A DNA stretch of 64,000 nucleotides. It comes from Amphibacillus jilinensis Y1 (GTDB lineage: Bacteria; Bacillota; Bacilli; Bacillales; Amphibacillaceae). Location of the stretch: assembly GCF_000306965.1 (NCBI RefSeq), contig NZ_JH976435.1:224958-288957 (forward strand). The letters run 5' to 3'. The stretch's first letter is position 1, and the number at the start of each line of letters is the position of its first letter. The notes beneath the pieces were generated by a model. It searched no databases, had not been told where the DNA came from, and worked only from the letters and a program-made list of their open reading frames with translations. Below, piece after piece: positions 17,188-25,911 of the stretch. Made by a program: the position numbers and the translations under genes.

Positions 17188-18492
17188 GTGAATATCAACT
17201 CATTACTTTTTAATCCGCCCACCCCATCTGTTGATGCCATTCGTGCTAAAGTGACAGTGGATCGTAAACAGGCAAACATATCATTTGGACAACTACTTGG
17301 CTCTTCTACCATGTCGTCTGAAATACTTACAACTAAAGAAGGTTTGGAAACTGAAGCGTCAGATAGTGATAAATGGAGTGAATTTATTCAATCTTTGGAA
17401 GAAGAGGAACTTGATCATCTTTTCGCTTGGTTTCAAGAAAAAACGGGTGAAACGATTACTGATATAGAAGGTGTTGTTGAGGCGGCTAAATTAGTCGAAG
17501 AACAGGCTGAAGAAATTGATGATGATCTCGTTAACCAATTTGTTTCCTTATGGATACCAGAACAACCTGTTTCCAGCCCTCCAACTGAAGTCGATTTGAA
17601 CATGATCTTTAGTGGTTTAGAAGGCGTGAGTGATCTTAAGATTGATTCCTCTTCGTTAAAGAATTCAATTGAGCAATTGATTAGTCAATTTGATGAGCTT
17701 AGTCAAGATGAAGCAAAGCAATTGCTTGTGTTGTTGAAGCAGTGGACAAGTGTTGGTCAAAACGATGCGACGTTAACAAATCAATTTATCAATGATAATG
17801 AGCACAAACCTCATTTCAAAGCTTTTTTACAAGTGCTTAATAATTATCAAAACAAAGAAGTATTAAGTCAAAGAACAACTTATCAAGCAGATACAACAGT
17901 AACTTCAGAAGACGTTATGAAGTGGGTCAAATCAGCCGTTGCAAGACATAACAATCCTGCTAACGAACAGTCATCAAGTTTTGGAGCGTTATTTAACCAA
18001 CAGCAAGGATTCTCAGCAATTGAACAATTGACGTTGCACTTAAATAGTCAGACAGAAACGGTTGATCAATTATCTGAACAATTAATGGCTAAGTTAGAAG
18101 AAGCACTTGAACAAAGTACATTCTTACAAGGGAAAAACGGGACCAACCAGTTGCTCGTTAGGTTGGCACCTGAATCATTAGGGAATATTGTGGTTGAGTT
18201 AACAGAAGTGGATGGGGAAATGTTGGTTAAATTAACAGCATCTTCTCAAATGGCTAAAGAAGCTTTAGAAGCTAACATAAGAGAACTTCGTCATATGTTT
18301 TCACCTCAAAATGTTGTGGTTGAAAAACAAGAAGATTCAGCACTAATATTTGAGCATCAATCACCACTCGATCATTTTAATGATGAGCAAGAGTCCCATA
18401 AGCATGACCAAGAAGCGACTATGGATCAGCAAGACCAGCAAGAGGAGCCAGAGATGAGCTTCGAAGATATTCTTTTCAATGAAAGGGTGTAA
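17188..18492 (+). CDS. fliK: Flagellar hook-length control protein FliK
   Basis: Secreted molecular ruler that ends hook export and switches FlhB specificity. The ~434-residue protein is acidic and Gln-rich in the first three quarters. The C-terminal switch domain (about 320-400) contains LLVRLAPESLGNIVVEL and KEALEANIRELRHMF, typical of the family. The tail is Asp/Glu/Gln/His-rich. GTG 17188 is chosen because AAAGGAGGTG lies 7 bases upstream; an in-frame TTG at 17170 would contain that site. Confidence 0.92.
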   Translation: MNINSLLFNPPTPSVDAIRAKVTVDRKQANISFGQLLGSSTMSSEILTTKEGLETEASDSDKWSEFIQSLEEEELDHLFAWFQEKTGETITDIEGVVEAAKLVEEQAEEIDDDLVNQFVSLWIPEQPVSSPPTEVDLNMIFSGLEGVSDLKIDSSSLKNSIEQLISQFDELSQDEAKQLLVLLKQWTSVGQNDATLTNQFINDNEHKPHFKAFLQVLNNYQNKEVLSQRTTYQADTTVTSEDVMKWVKSAVARHNNPANEQSSSFGALFNQQQGFSAIEQLTLHLNSQTETVDQLSEQLMAKLEEALEQSTFLQGKNGTNQLLVRLAPESLGNIVVELTEVDGEMLVKLTASSQMAKEALEANIRELRHMFSPQNVVVEKQEDSALIFEHQSPLDHFNDEQESHKHDQEATMDQQDQQEEPEMSFEDILFNERV

Positions 18493-18495
18493 AGT

Positions 18496-18945
18496 ATGAC
18501 ATCTATTGATCCGTCTTATTATTTGAAAAATCAACCGAGAAGTACACCAAGTGGCGAGTTAGGTAAAGAGGAATTCTTGAAGATATTAATGGCTCAAATC
18601 CAAAATCAAGATCCACTAGATCCAATGGATGATCGAGAGTTTATTGCACAAATGACAACATTCTCTCAACTTGAGCAAATGCTTAATATGAATACTTCAA
18701 TCTCAAAATTGGTTGATAATCAAATGATGTCACCTGTGATTCAATATAGCCATCTAATTGGTAAAGAAGTACAGTATTATGCCCTCGATGATGAGACAGG
18801 TAAAATCATTGAACCGAAGGAGCTAGCAACAAGCACGGTGGTTGCGATCAGTGAGCGCGAAGGGTATGCTGTTATCGAATTAGAAAACGACCAAAAAATA
18901 TATACAGATGAAATTTTACGTATTAATGAACCTTCTGTAGATTAG
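18496..18945 (+). CDS. flgD: Hook-capping protein FlgD (short form)
   Basis: Scaffold that caps the growing hook. The N-terminal FlgD signature is complete: LGKEEFLKILMAQIQNQDPLDP, then DREFIAQMTTFSQLEQMLNMN. At 149 residues it has the short form of Bacillus, without the extra Ig/tudor domains of enterobacterial FlgD. It follows fliK by 3 bases. Confidence 0.95.
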   Translation: MTSIDPSYYLKNQPRSTPSGELGKEEFLKILMAQIQNQDPLDPMDDREFIAQMTTFSQLEQMLNMNTSISKLVDNQMMSPVIQYSHLIGKEVQYYALDDETGKIIEPKELATSTVVAISEREGYAVIELENDQKIYTDEILRINEPSVD

Positions 18946-18955
18946 GGGGGATCAA

Positions 18956-19330
18956 ATGGATCATCGGATTCAACATATACCGAGCCAAGCGTTACTATCC
19001 AATACACGATCACAACATGTAAAACCAAAGTCGCGTGGTGAATCATTTAAAACTTTATTTAACCAAGCACAATCCGCGCTAAAGATAAGTAAACATGCGC
19101 AAGAACGATTAACCGAACGTGGTATTGATATTTCAGACGCTAAATGGCAGGAAATTGCCAAACACGTTTCAGAAGCAAAAACCAAAGGGATTACCGACTC
19201 ACTCGTGATTACAGAAGAAGCAACTTTACTTGTCAGCGCTAAAAATAATACCGTTGTAACTGCAATGAATCGCAACGAAGCGCAAAGTCGGATTTTCAAT
19301 AATATTAATGGAACCATCATTTTAGATTAA
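18956..19330 (+). CDS. Conserved flagellar operon protein (TIGR02530 type)
   Basis: A 124-residue protein between flgD and flgE. The core KISKHAQERLTERGIDIS, then KGITDSLVITEEATLLVSAKN and TVVTAMNR, is the pattern of the TIGR02530 'flagellar operon protein' family found in many Firmicutes. There is no signal peptide or membrane segment. The function is not established; its fixed place between hook cap and hook suggests an assembly role. AGGGGGGATC precedes the ATG. Confidence 0.82.
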   Translation: MDHRIQHIPSQALLSNTRSQHVKPKSRGESFKTLFNQAQSALKISKHAQERLTERGIDISDAKWQEIAKHVSEAKTKGITDSLVITEEATLLVSAKNNTVVTAMNRNEAQSRIFNNINGTIILD

Positions 19331-19405
19331 GGCTGGACCGTCATAGGAGGCCGTTGACACTGTTGATTGAAAGAGACAGTAGTCTTTATAAGGAGGAATC
19401 GTTAA

Positions 19406-20263
19406 ATGTTACGTTCAATGTACTCAGGTATTGCAGGTATGAGAGGATTTCAAACGCAATTAGATGTTGTTGGTAATAACATTGCCAATGTCAACACTGT
19501 AGGCTTCAAAAAGGGGCGTACGACATTTCAAGATATGATGAGTCAAACCGTGTCAGGTGCATCTGCACCAACAGCTATTCGTGGTGGGATTAACGCACAA
19601 CAAGTAGGTTTAGGCTCTCAAATTGGTTCGATTGATAATATCCATACACAAGGTAACCGTCAAACAACTAACCGTGCCCTTGATCTGGCACTTGAAGGCG
19701 ATGGTATGTTTGTGTTTGGAACGGATTTAGTAGACGGTGGTGCCGGCATTGATTTACAAGGAAGTCAATTGTTGTATTCACGTGCAGGAAACCTTTATTT
19801 AGATGATGAAGGTTACATCGTTAATGCAAATGGTCAATATTTAATTGGTCATGATAATGATGGTAACCCATCACGAATTAACTTACCTGAAAACATTGGT
19901 AGCTTCAGTATTCAAGGTAATGGTGTGGTTAATTACATTGATGAAGATGGTGAAACACAATCAGCCGGTCAAATTATGTTAGCGAGTTTCTCAAATCCGG
20001 GTGGTTTAGAGAAAGTCGGTTCAAATATGTATCGTTCTACTGTTAATGATGGCATGATTATGGACGGTGGAGTCGTGCAGTTAATTGCACCAGAATCAGA
20101 AGGGACAGCCGGCATCGTTTCCGGAGCACTTGAAATGTCAAATGTCGATTTGGCTGAAGAATTTACTGACATGATTGTTGCACAACGTGGATTCCAAGCC
20201 AATACACGTATTATTACAACTTCAGACGAGATTCTGCAAGAATTGGTCAACCTTAAACGATAG
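19406..20263 (+). CDS. flgE: Flagellar hook protein FlgE (FlgG-like)
   Basis: Hook subunit, 285 residues. N-terminal axial signature MYSGIAGMRGFQTQLDVVGNNIANVNTVGFKKGRTTF and C-terminal signature SNVDLAEEFTDMIVAQRGFQANTRIITTSDEILQELVNLKR (read in pieces). It is short like the B. subtilis hook protein, with a small D1 domain. In early annotation this locus was called flgG. TAAGGAGGAA lies 8 bases before the ATG. Confidence 0.95.
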   Translation: MLRSMYSGIAGMRGFQTQLDVVGNNIANVNTVGFKKGRTTFQDMMSQTVSGASAPTAIRGGINAQQVGLGSQIGSIDNIHTQGNRQTTNRALDLALEGDGMFVFGTDLVDGGAGIDLQGSQLLYSRAGNLYLDDEGYIVNANGQYLIGHDNDGNPSRINLPENIGSFSIQGNGVVNYIDEDGETQSAGQIMLASFSNPGGLEKVGSNMYRSTVNDGMIMDGGVVQLIAPESEGTAGIVSGALEMSNVDLAEEFTDMIVAQRGFQANTRIITTSDEILQELVNLKR

Positions 20264-20309
20264 ATAGGAGGAGGGAGCAAGTTCACTAACTTGCTCCTAC
20301 CATAACATT

Positions 20310-20528
20310 ATGATCGAACTAACAAACTTTAAAGGTGAGACGTTTACATTAAATGCATACTACATCGAGCGCATTCAATCCTTTCCAGACACGACCATAA
20401 CATTAGTGAATGGGAAAAAAATGGTTGTTAGAGAAACCGAAAAAGAAGTCAGAGAGCTATCTATACAATTTTATCAAGCAGCTGGGATAAATCGCTGGCA
20501 AGAAAAAGTGGGTGAACATAGTGAATAG
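20310..20528 (+). CDS. swrD: Swarming motility protein SwrD (FlbD family)
   Basis: A 72-residue protein of the FlbD/YlzI family: IELTNFKGETFTLNAYYIERIQ, TTITLVNGKKMVVRET. In B. subtilis SwrD raises flagellar motor power and is needed for swarming. No clear Shine-Dalgarno close to the ATG is seen (GCTCCTACC-rich segment before it), so the start is less certain. It overlaps the start of fliL. Confidence 0.88.
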   Translation: MIELTNFKGETFTLNAYYIERIQSFPDTTITLVNGKKMVVRETEKEVRELSIQFYQAAGINRWQEKVGEHSE

Positions 20529-20937
20529 TAAAGTGTTTAAAATTATATTGGCTGTATTAGCTATTATAGCTATCTCAGGCATGGGTGCAATCATCTTTAT
20601 TTTAGTGAATGAAGATGACCCAGATCGCGAATTAACCATCGATGAACAGGTTGAGTATTCATACACAACTGAACAAATAAGTGTTGATTTGCTAGATGGG
20701 CGATTTGTTCAACTTCAATTTAACCTCATTACGAACAATAGCGATGCAAGAGAAGAAGTAGAAAAGCGTCAGTTTCAATTTAACAATATTTTAATTAAAG
20801 AATCAGTTGACATGACATCAGATGATCTTCAAGCAGGTTTGTCAGAATTAGAAACGAATTTAAAAAATGAAATGAATGAATTAATGGAAGAAGGGGAAAT
20901 TACCGACATTTACATTGTGGGTAAAATTGTACAGTAA
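20521..20937 (+). CDS. fliL: Flagellar basal body-associated protein FliL
   Basis: Single-pass membrane protein that stabilises stators near the motor. About 138 residues: an N-terminal membrane helix (IILAVLAIIAISGMGAIIFIL, residues ~7-27), then the extracellular domain with YSYTTEQISVDLLDGRFVQLQF and the C-terminal GEITDIYIVGKIVQ. GTG 20521 is preferred over GTG 20512 because GGGTGA lies 6 bases before it. Confidence 0.9.
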   Translation: MNSKVFKIILAVLAIIAISGMGAIIFILVNEDDPDRELTIDEQVEYSYTTEQISVDLLDGRFVQLQFNLITNNSDAREEVEKRQFQFNNILIKESVDMTSDDLQAGLSELETNLKNEMNELMEEGEITDIYIVGKIVQ

Positions 20938-20965
20938 TTTAGCTCCTTAATGGGAGGTGAGAGCA

Positions 20966-21967
20966 ATGGCAGAAGAGGTTTTGTCCCAAAATGAAATTGA
21001 TGCGCTATTATCAGCACTGTCATCAGGCGAAATGGATGCTAATCAATTGAAGCAAGAAGAACAGGATAAGAAGGTTCGGGTTTATGACTTTAAACGCGCA
21101 CTTCGTTTTTCGAAAGATCAGATTCGTAGTATTTCCAGAATTAACGAAAATTACGCTAGATTGTTAACAACATACTTTTCAGCACAGTTACGTACTTATG
21201 TACATATTTCTGTTGCTTCTGTTGATCAGATTCCATACGAAGAATTTGTTAGATCTGTACCGACCATGACTGTTTTGAACATATTCAGTATGGCACCGTT
21301 AGATGGTCGAATTATATTTGAAATCAATCCAAACATTGCTTATGCAATGCTAGATCGCATTCTTGGAGGAAAAGGAACGAGTTTAAACAAAATTGAGAAC
21401 TTGACTGAAATTGAGTCAACAATTATGACTAATTTATTTGAAAAATCGTTAGATAATTTGCGTGATGCATGGGCATCTGTTGCAGAAATCGATCCAATGT
21501 TAGAAGAATTTGAGGTCAATCCACAATTTTTACAACTGGTTTCTCCTAATGAAACAGTAGTTGTTGTTTCATTAAATACAACCATAGGCGAAAGTAGTGG
21601 CATGATCAATATATGTATTCCACATGTTGTGTTAGAGCCAATTATGCCTCGTTTGTCTGTACACTATTGGATGCAGACGGAAACACAAAAAGAAAGAAAG
21701 CCTGAAGAGTATGAAAACTTGACCAAGAATATTGAAGCGACTGATATAGATTTACAAGTAGTTCTTGGTAAAACCAACATATCGGTACATGATTTATTAG
21801 CATTACAGGCTGGAGATGTATTAAATTTAAATCAATCGATTGATGAACCGTTAATTATGCAATCTGATGATGAGTCACTTTATTATGTTCAACCTGGACA
21901 TAAGCGAAATAAGGTTGCTGTACAAATATTAGAAGAAATTAAAGGGGGGTCCCCAGATGATGAATGA
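20966..21967 (+). CDS. fliM: Flagellar motor switch protein FliM
   Basis: C-ring protein that binds CheY-P and sets rotation direction. The ~333-residue protein begins with the CheY-binding motif LSQNEIDALLSAL, followed by the CheC-like middle domain (from VYDFKRALRFSKDQIRSISRI to about residue 240) and a C-terminal SpoA/FliN-like domain (LQVVLGKTNISVHDLLALQAGDVLNL). ATG 20966 follows GGGAGGTGA; an in-frame GTG 3 codons upstream lies in that site. Confidence 0.95.
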   Translation: MAEEVLSQNEIDALLSALSSGEMDANQLKQEEQDKKVRVYDFKRALRFSKDQIRSISRINENYARLLTTYFSAQLRTYVHISVASVDQIPYEEFVRSVPTMTVLNIFSMAPLDGRIIFEINPNIAYAMLDRILGGKGTSLNKIENLTEIESTIMTNLFEKSLDNLRDAWASVAEIDPMLEEFEVNPQFLQLVSPNETVVVVSLNTTIGESSGMINICIPHVVLEPIMPRLSVHYWMQTETQKERKPEEYENLTKNIEATDIDLQVVLGKTNISVHDLLALQAGDVLNLNQSIDEPLIMQSDDESLYYVQPGHKRNKVAVQILEEIKGGSPDDE

Positions 21968-23111
21968 TGGTATGCTTTCTCAAGATGAGATTGATGCATT
22001 GTTAAATACGGATGAAGAAGGTCAAGATGAAGTTGTGGAAAATGGTGAAGGTCAAGATGACGACATTACCACAATTATGTCAGATCTAGAACGAGATGCT
22101 TTAGGGGAAATCGGTAATATTTCTTTTGGTAGTTCTGCTACAACCCTATCAACTTTACTTAACCAAAAGGTTGATATTACAACACCAACCATTTCCGTTA
22201 TTCGCCGTAATGAACTAGAGGATGAATTTCCACATCCACATGTAGGGGTTGAAGTTGAATATACAGAAGGCTTTGAAGGTGTTAATTTATTTGTAATCAA
22301 ATCAAATGATGCTGCAATTATTGCAGACTTAATGCTTGGTGGTGATGGTCAAACAGAAGCTACAGAGTTAAGTGATATCCACATGAGTGCTGTCCAAGAA
22401 GCAATGAATCAAATGATGGGCACGGCTGCAACAAGCATGTCAACTGTATTTTCTAAAAGAGTTGATATCTCCCCACCATCTACAATGATGATTGATGTGA
22501 AAGATGAATCAAGTGAGCAACACATTCCAGGGGATGACATCTTAATTCAAGTTAGTTTTCAACTCAAAATCGGTGACCTCATTGATTCGAAAATAATGCA
22601 ACTACTCCCTACACATTTTGCTAAAGAAATGGTGGACGGTCTATTGAATGCACCAACTGAAAAAGTCGATAAACAAGAAACGAAAAAAGTGGAGAAACCA
22701 ATGAATTCAACACAAAATCAAGAAGTAAGTCAGAATACGGAGAAAGTTAATCGTGAACCTCGTAATATTGGGGAACCAGCACAAGCTGGAGCTGACGTAC
22801 AAAATGCTTCATTTTCAAGTTTTGAAGAGGTAAATTTGCCTGAAACAGAAAAACGCAACTTAGATATGCTGTTAGATATACCGTTGCAAGTAACGGTTGA
22901 ACTTGGAAGAACTAAGCGTGCAGTTAAAGATATTTTAGAGCTATCATCAGGATCGATTCTAGAGTTAGATAAACTGGCGGGTGAACCTGTTGATATCCAT
23001 GTTAACAACAAACTAATTGCACAAGGTGAGGTTGTTGTTATCGATGAAAATTTCGGGGTGCGAGTTACTGATATTGTCAGTCAGTCAGATCGATTGAAAA
23101 AGTTAAAGTAA
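21957..23111 (+). CDS. fliY: Motor switch phosphatase FliY (CheC-FliN fusion)
   Basis: C-ring component and main CheY-P phosphatase in Bacillus. The 384-residue protein carries an N-terminal CheY-binding motif LSQDEIDALLNT (also in FliM), a CheC-like phosphatase domain with two active-site helices (LERDALGEIGNISFGSSATTLS near 43 and HMSAVQEAMNQMMGTAATSMS near 142, read in pieces), an Asn/Gln/Glu-rich linker (about 225-285) and a C-terminal FliN domain (LDIPLQVTVELGRTKRAVKDILEL). It overlaps fliM by 11 bases. Confidence 0.95.
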   Translation: MMNDGMLSQDEIDALLNTDEEGQDEVVENGEGQDDDITTIMSDLERDALGEIGNISFGSSATTLSTLLNQKVDITTPTISVIRRNELEDEFPHPHVGVEVEYTEGFEGVNLFVIKSNDAAIIADLMLGGDGQTEATELSDIHMSAVQEAMNQMMGTAATSMSTVFSKRVDISPPSTMMIDVKDESSEQHIPGDDILIQVSFQLKIGDLIDSKIMQLLPTHFAKEMVDGLLNAPTEKVDKQETKKVEKPMNSTQNQEVSQNTEKVNREPRNIGEPAQAGADVQNASFSSFEEVNLPETEKRNLDMLLDIPLQVTVELGRTKRAVKDILELSSGSILELDKLAGEPVDIHVNNKLIAQGEVVVIDENFGVRVTDIVSQSDRLKKLK

Positions 23112-23130
23112 AAGTTAAGGAGGAAATAGG

Positions 23131-23493
23131 ATGGCACACTCAGTATTAATTGTTGATGATGCAGCGTTTATGAGAATGATGATCAAAGATATTTTAACAA
23201 AAAATGGTTTTAACGTGGTAGGAGAAGCACAAGATGGTCAGCAAGCAGTCGAAAAGTTTACAGAGTTAAAACCAGACCTTGTTACATTAGACATTACGAT
23301 GCCAGAAAAGGATGGAATAACGGCTCTTAAGGAAATGAAAGAAATTGAGCCTAACGCAACGATCATTATGTGTTCAGCCATGGGTCAGCAAGCAATGGTA
23401 ATTGATGCTATCCAAGCAGGGGCAAAAGATTTTGTTGTAAAGCCGTTTCAAGCTGAACGTGTTATTGAGGCAATTAATAAAGCATTGGACTGA
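23131..23493 (+). CDS. cheY: Chemotaxis response regulator CheY
   Basis: Single-domain receiver that when phosphorylated by CheA binds FliM/FliY. 120 residues with the acidic pair in LIVDDAAFMR, phospho-acceptor Asp54 (VTLDITMPEKDG), the Ser/Thr at IIMCSAMGQQ and Lys in DFVVKPFQ. AAGGAGGAAA precedes the ATG. Confidence 0.97.
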   Translation: MAHSVLIVDDAAFMRMMIKDILTKNGFNVVGEAQDGQQAVEKFTELKPDLVTLDITMPEKDGITALKEMKEIEPNATIIMCSAMGQQAMVIDAIQAGAKDFVVKPFQAERVIEAINKALD

Positions 23494-23497
23494 TTGA

Positions 23498-24166
23498 ATG
23501 AAAAAGATTGTTATACTAACCCTATTGCTTTTTCTAATGACGCATATAGAACCGACTTTAGCTAATGCAGATAATGATTCAGTATCAGATTTTTTTAACC
23601 AAGAACAACTTGAATCGCCAGAACCAGATCAACAAGATCAACCTATTGTTGATCAAGGTGATGAAGAGATCACGACACAATTGACGAACAATCAAACCAA
23701 TATAGTGGTGTTAATTTTTCAAATTATTATTGCACTCGCTCTAATTATTGGATTGATCTACGCGTTGTTAAAATTCTTTAATCGCTCGGGCCGTTTTAGT
23801 AAACAAGGCGACAGTTTGGAAAGCTTAGGTGGGCTTTCTTTAGGGACTAGCAAATCTGTTCAGCTGATTAAAATTGGGACAAAAGTGTATTTAGTTGGTG
23901 TAGGGGATGATGTTTCATTATTGACAGAGATAACTGATGAAGAAGTTAGACAACAGTTAATTGACCAGAAGTATACTGATCGATCGACTCAAATTCCTTT
24001 TTTAAATCAAATTAAATTTAAATCGTTACAGAAAAGTAGAAATCAACAAGATAATGATGAAAGTTCAAGTGAAGATACAGCTTTTGCTTCGTTGTTTAAG
24101 GGAGAACTTGATGCTATGAAGAAAAAAAGAGCAGAAATTAGAGCGAATTATAAGGAAGAAGAATAA
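23498..24166 (+). CDS. fliO: Flagellar export component FliO (FliZ)
   Basis: Assembly factor of the export gate. The 222-residue protein has a signal peptide (residues ~1-23), an acidic Gln/Asp-rich extracellular stretch, one membrane helix (VVLIFQIIIALALIIGLIYALL, about 70-91) and a cytoplasmic FliO domain with LGGLSLGTSKSVQLIKIGTKVYLVGV. Bacillus-type long form with a cleavable signal. Confidence 0.9.
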   Translation: MKKIVILTLLLFLMTHIEPTLANADNDSVSDFFNQEQLESPEPDQQDQPIVDQGDEEITTQLTNNQTNIVVLIFQIIIALALIIGLIYALLKFFNRSGRFSKQGDSLESLGGLSLGTSKSVQLIKIGTKVYLVGVGDDVSLLTEITDEEVRQQLIDQKYTDRSTQIPFLNQIKFKSLQKSRNQQDNDESSSEDTAFASLFKGELDAMKKKRAEIRANYKEEE

Positions 24167-24168
24167 TT

Positions 24169-24837
24169 ATGAATGATTTTATTGATATCTTTTCTGGGAC
24201 AGATCCTGAAGCTGTATCAACTTCAGTTCAATTACTTTTACTGTTAACGATTTTCTCACTTGCGCCAAGTATCTTAATATTAATGACAAGTTTCACCCGA
24301 ATTATTATTGTGCTATCTTTTACAAGAACATCATTAGCGACGCAACAAATGCCACCTAATCAAGTCTTGGTTGGAATTGCACTATTTTTAACTTTTTTTG
24401 TCATGGCACCAACGTTTCAAGAAATTAATCAACAAGCCTTGTCACCATTAATGAATGAAGAAATTAGTTTAGAAGAAGCTTATGATCAAGCAAGTGCGCC
24501 AATTAAAAGCTTTATGGCAGACCATACGCGTCAAAGAGATCTTGCTTTATTTCTAGACTATACTGATACAGAAAACATTGAATCGATTGATGATATTCCG
24601 TTAACTGTACTCGTTCCTGCTTTTGCTATTAGCGAATTGAAGACAGCTTTTACGATGGGTTTTTTGATATTTATACCTTTTCTCGTCATTGATATGACAG
24701 TGGCTAGTATTTTGATGTCAATGGGTATGATGATGCTACCACCTGTTATGATATCATTACCGTTTAAAGTATTACTATTTGTTATGGTGGATGGTTGGTA
24801 TCTGATAACAGAATCATTATTATCAGGATTTAATTAG
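24169..24837 (+). CDS. fliP: Flagellar export gate protein FliP
   Basis: Core export-gate subunit (FliP5FliQ4FliR1). The 222-residue polytopic protein has the family blocks LLLTIFSLAPSILILMTSFTR, QMPPNQVLVGIALFLTFFVMAP and VPAFAISELKTAFTMGFLIFIPFLVIDM (read in pieces), ending MMMLPPVMISLPFKVLLFVMVDGW. No long signal peptide as in enteric FliP. Confidence 0.96.
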   Translation: MNDFIDIFSGTDPEAVSTSVQLLLLLTIFSLAPSILILMTSFTRIIIVLSFTRTSLATQQMPPNQVLVGIALFLTFFVMAPTFQEINQQALSPLMNEEISLEEAYDQASAPIKSFMADHTRQRDLALFLDYTDTENIESIDDIPLTVLVPAFAISELKTAFTMGFLIFIPFLVIDMTVASILMSMGMMMLPPVMISLPFKVLLFVMVDGWYLITESLLSGFN

Positions 24838-24856
24838 TGAGAAGGAGAATGTAGTG

Positions 24857-25126
24857 ATGAGTGGAGAATTAGTTATAACACTTGCTGAACGTGGCATACT
24901 TACTGTTTTAATGGTAGCAGGTCCCCTATTAATTTTAGCATTGGGTGTAGGTTTGCTTGTTAGTATTTTTCAAGCGACTACTCAAATCCAAGAACAAACA
25001 TTAGCATTTATCCCGAAAATTGTTGCTGTATTAATGGGTCTTGTCTTTTTTGGACCATGGATGCTTACGAGGGTGATCGAGTTTACAGCTAGTATACTGC
25101 AGAATCTCAATCAATATGTAGGTTAA
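24857..25126 (+). CDS. fliQ: Flagellar export gate protein FliQ
   Basis: Two-helix gate subunit, 89 residues: GPLLILALGVGLLVSIFQATTQIQEQTLAFIPKI with a second helix IVAVLMGLVFFGPWML. ATG 24857 gives MSGELVITLAE, matching the family; the GTG one codon upstream is also possible. GAAGGAGAA lies 8-9 bases upstream. Confidence 0.95.
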   Translation: MSGELVITLAERGILTVLMVAGPLLILALGVGLLVSIFQATTQIQEQTLAFIPKIVAVLMGLVFFGPWMLTRVIEFTASILQNLNQYVG

Positions 25127-25129
25127 GCA

Positions 25130-25909
25130 ATGTTAACATTAATAGACTTGAATCTTTTACCTGCTTTTCTACTCATCTTGGCTCGAATCATTGCATTCAT
25201 TGCTACAGTTCCAATTTTTTCTTATCGAAATATCCCCAATACATTTAAAATTGGCATAGCTATTTTTATGAGTTGGATTTTATTGTTTACAATTGATATT
25301 CCAGATATTTCGCTTGATTTATCTTTTGTACTGCTTGTTTTTAAAGAAGCTTTTGTTGGAATGATTTTGGGGATGGTCGCTTATGTGATTTTGACTGTCG
25401 TTCAAATCGCAGGTGGATTTATTGATTTCCAAATGGGATTTGCAATTGCTAATATTATTGATCCTCAAACAGGGGCGCAAAGCCCAGTGATTGGCCAATA
25501 TTTCTATACGTTTGCTATATTGTTTTTACTGGCTGTAGATGGTCATCACTTACTCATTAATGGTGCTTTTTATAGCTTTGAACTCATAGCGATTGATCAA
25601 TTTATCAATATAGGATCAGAAAGCTATATATTAACCGTGTTAACTATGTTTAACCAAATGTTTTTAATTGCTTTCCAGATGGCCATTCCGATTGTAGGCT
25701 GCTTATTTTTAGTAGATGTAGCTTTAGGGATTATTGCACGAACCGTTCCTCAACTGAATGTTTTTGTTGTTGGTATTCCATTAAAGATTACGGTTTCGTT
25801 GTTTGTGATTAGTATGTTTATTGTTCTGTATATGGGACTTGTTAGAAGTCTTTTTGGTTATATTATTGAAATGATGCATGTATTTATGCAAGTGCTAGGA
25901 GGGGTGTAG
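25130..25909 (+). CDS. fliR: Flagellar export gate protein FliR
   Basis: Gate subunit, 259 residues with about six membrane helices. The recognisable block is VVQIAGGFIDFQMGFAIANIIDPQTGAQSPVIGQ (residues ~85-120), with a late helix GIPLKITVSLFVISMFIVL. It follows fliQ by 3 bases and precedes flhB by 2. Confidence 0.95.
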   Translation: MLTLIDLNLLPAFLLILARIIAFIATVPIFSYRNIPNTFKIGIAIFMSWILLFTIDIPDISLDLSFVLLVFKEAFVGMILGMVAYVILTVVQIAGGFIDFQMGFAIANIIDPQTGAQSPVIGQYFYTFAILFLLAVDGHHLLINGAFYSFELIAIDQFINIGSESYILTVLTMFNQMFLIAFQMAIPIVGCLFLVDVALGIIARTVPQLNVFVVGIPLKITVSLFVISMFIVLYMGLVRSLFGYIIEMMHVFMQVLGGV

Positions 25910-25911
25910 TC

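Noticed and set aside
18970-19320. Minus-strand frame of about 116 codons
   Set aside because: Antisense to the conserved flagellar operon protein at 18956-19330, which has the family pattern on the plus strand.
19350-19400. TTGACA at 19353-19360 after GGAGG, as a promoter or small gene before flgE
   Set aside because: No -10 hexamer at 16-18 bases and the small frame runs out of register over flgE. Treated as part of the spacer.
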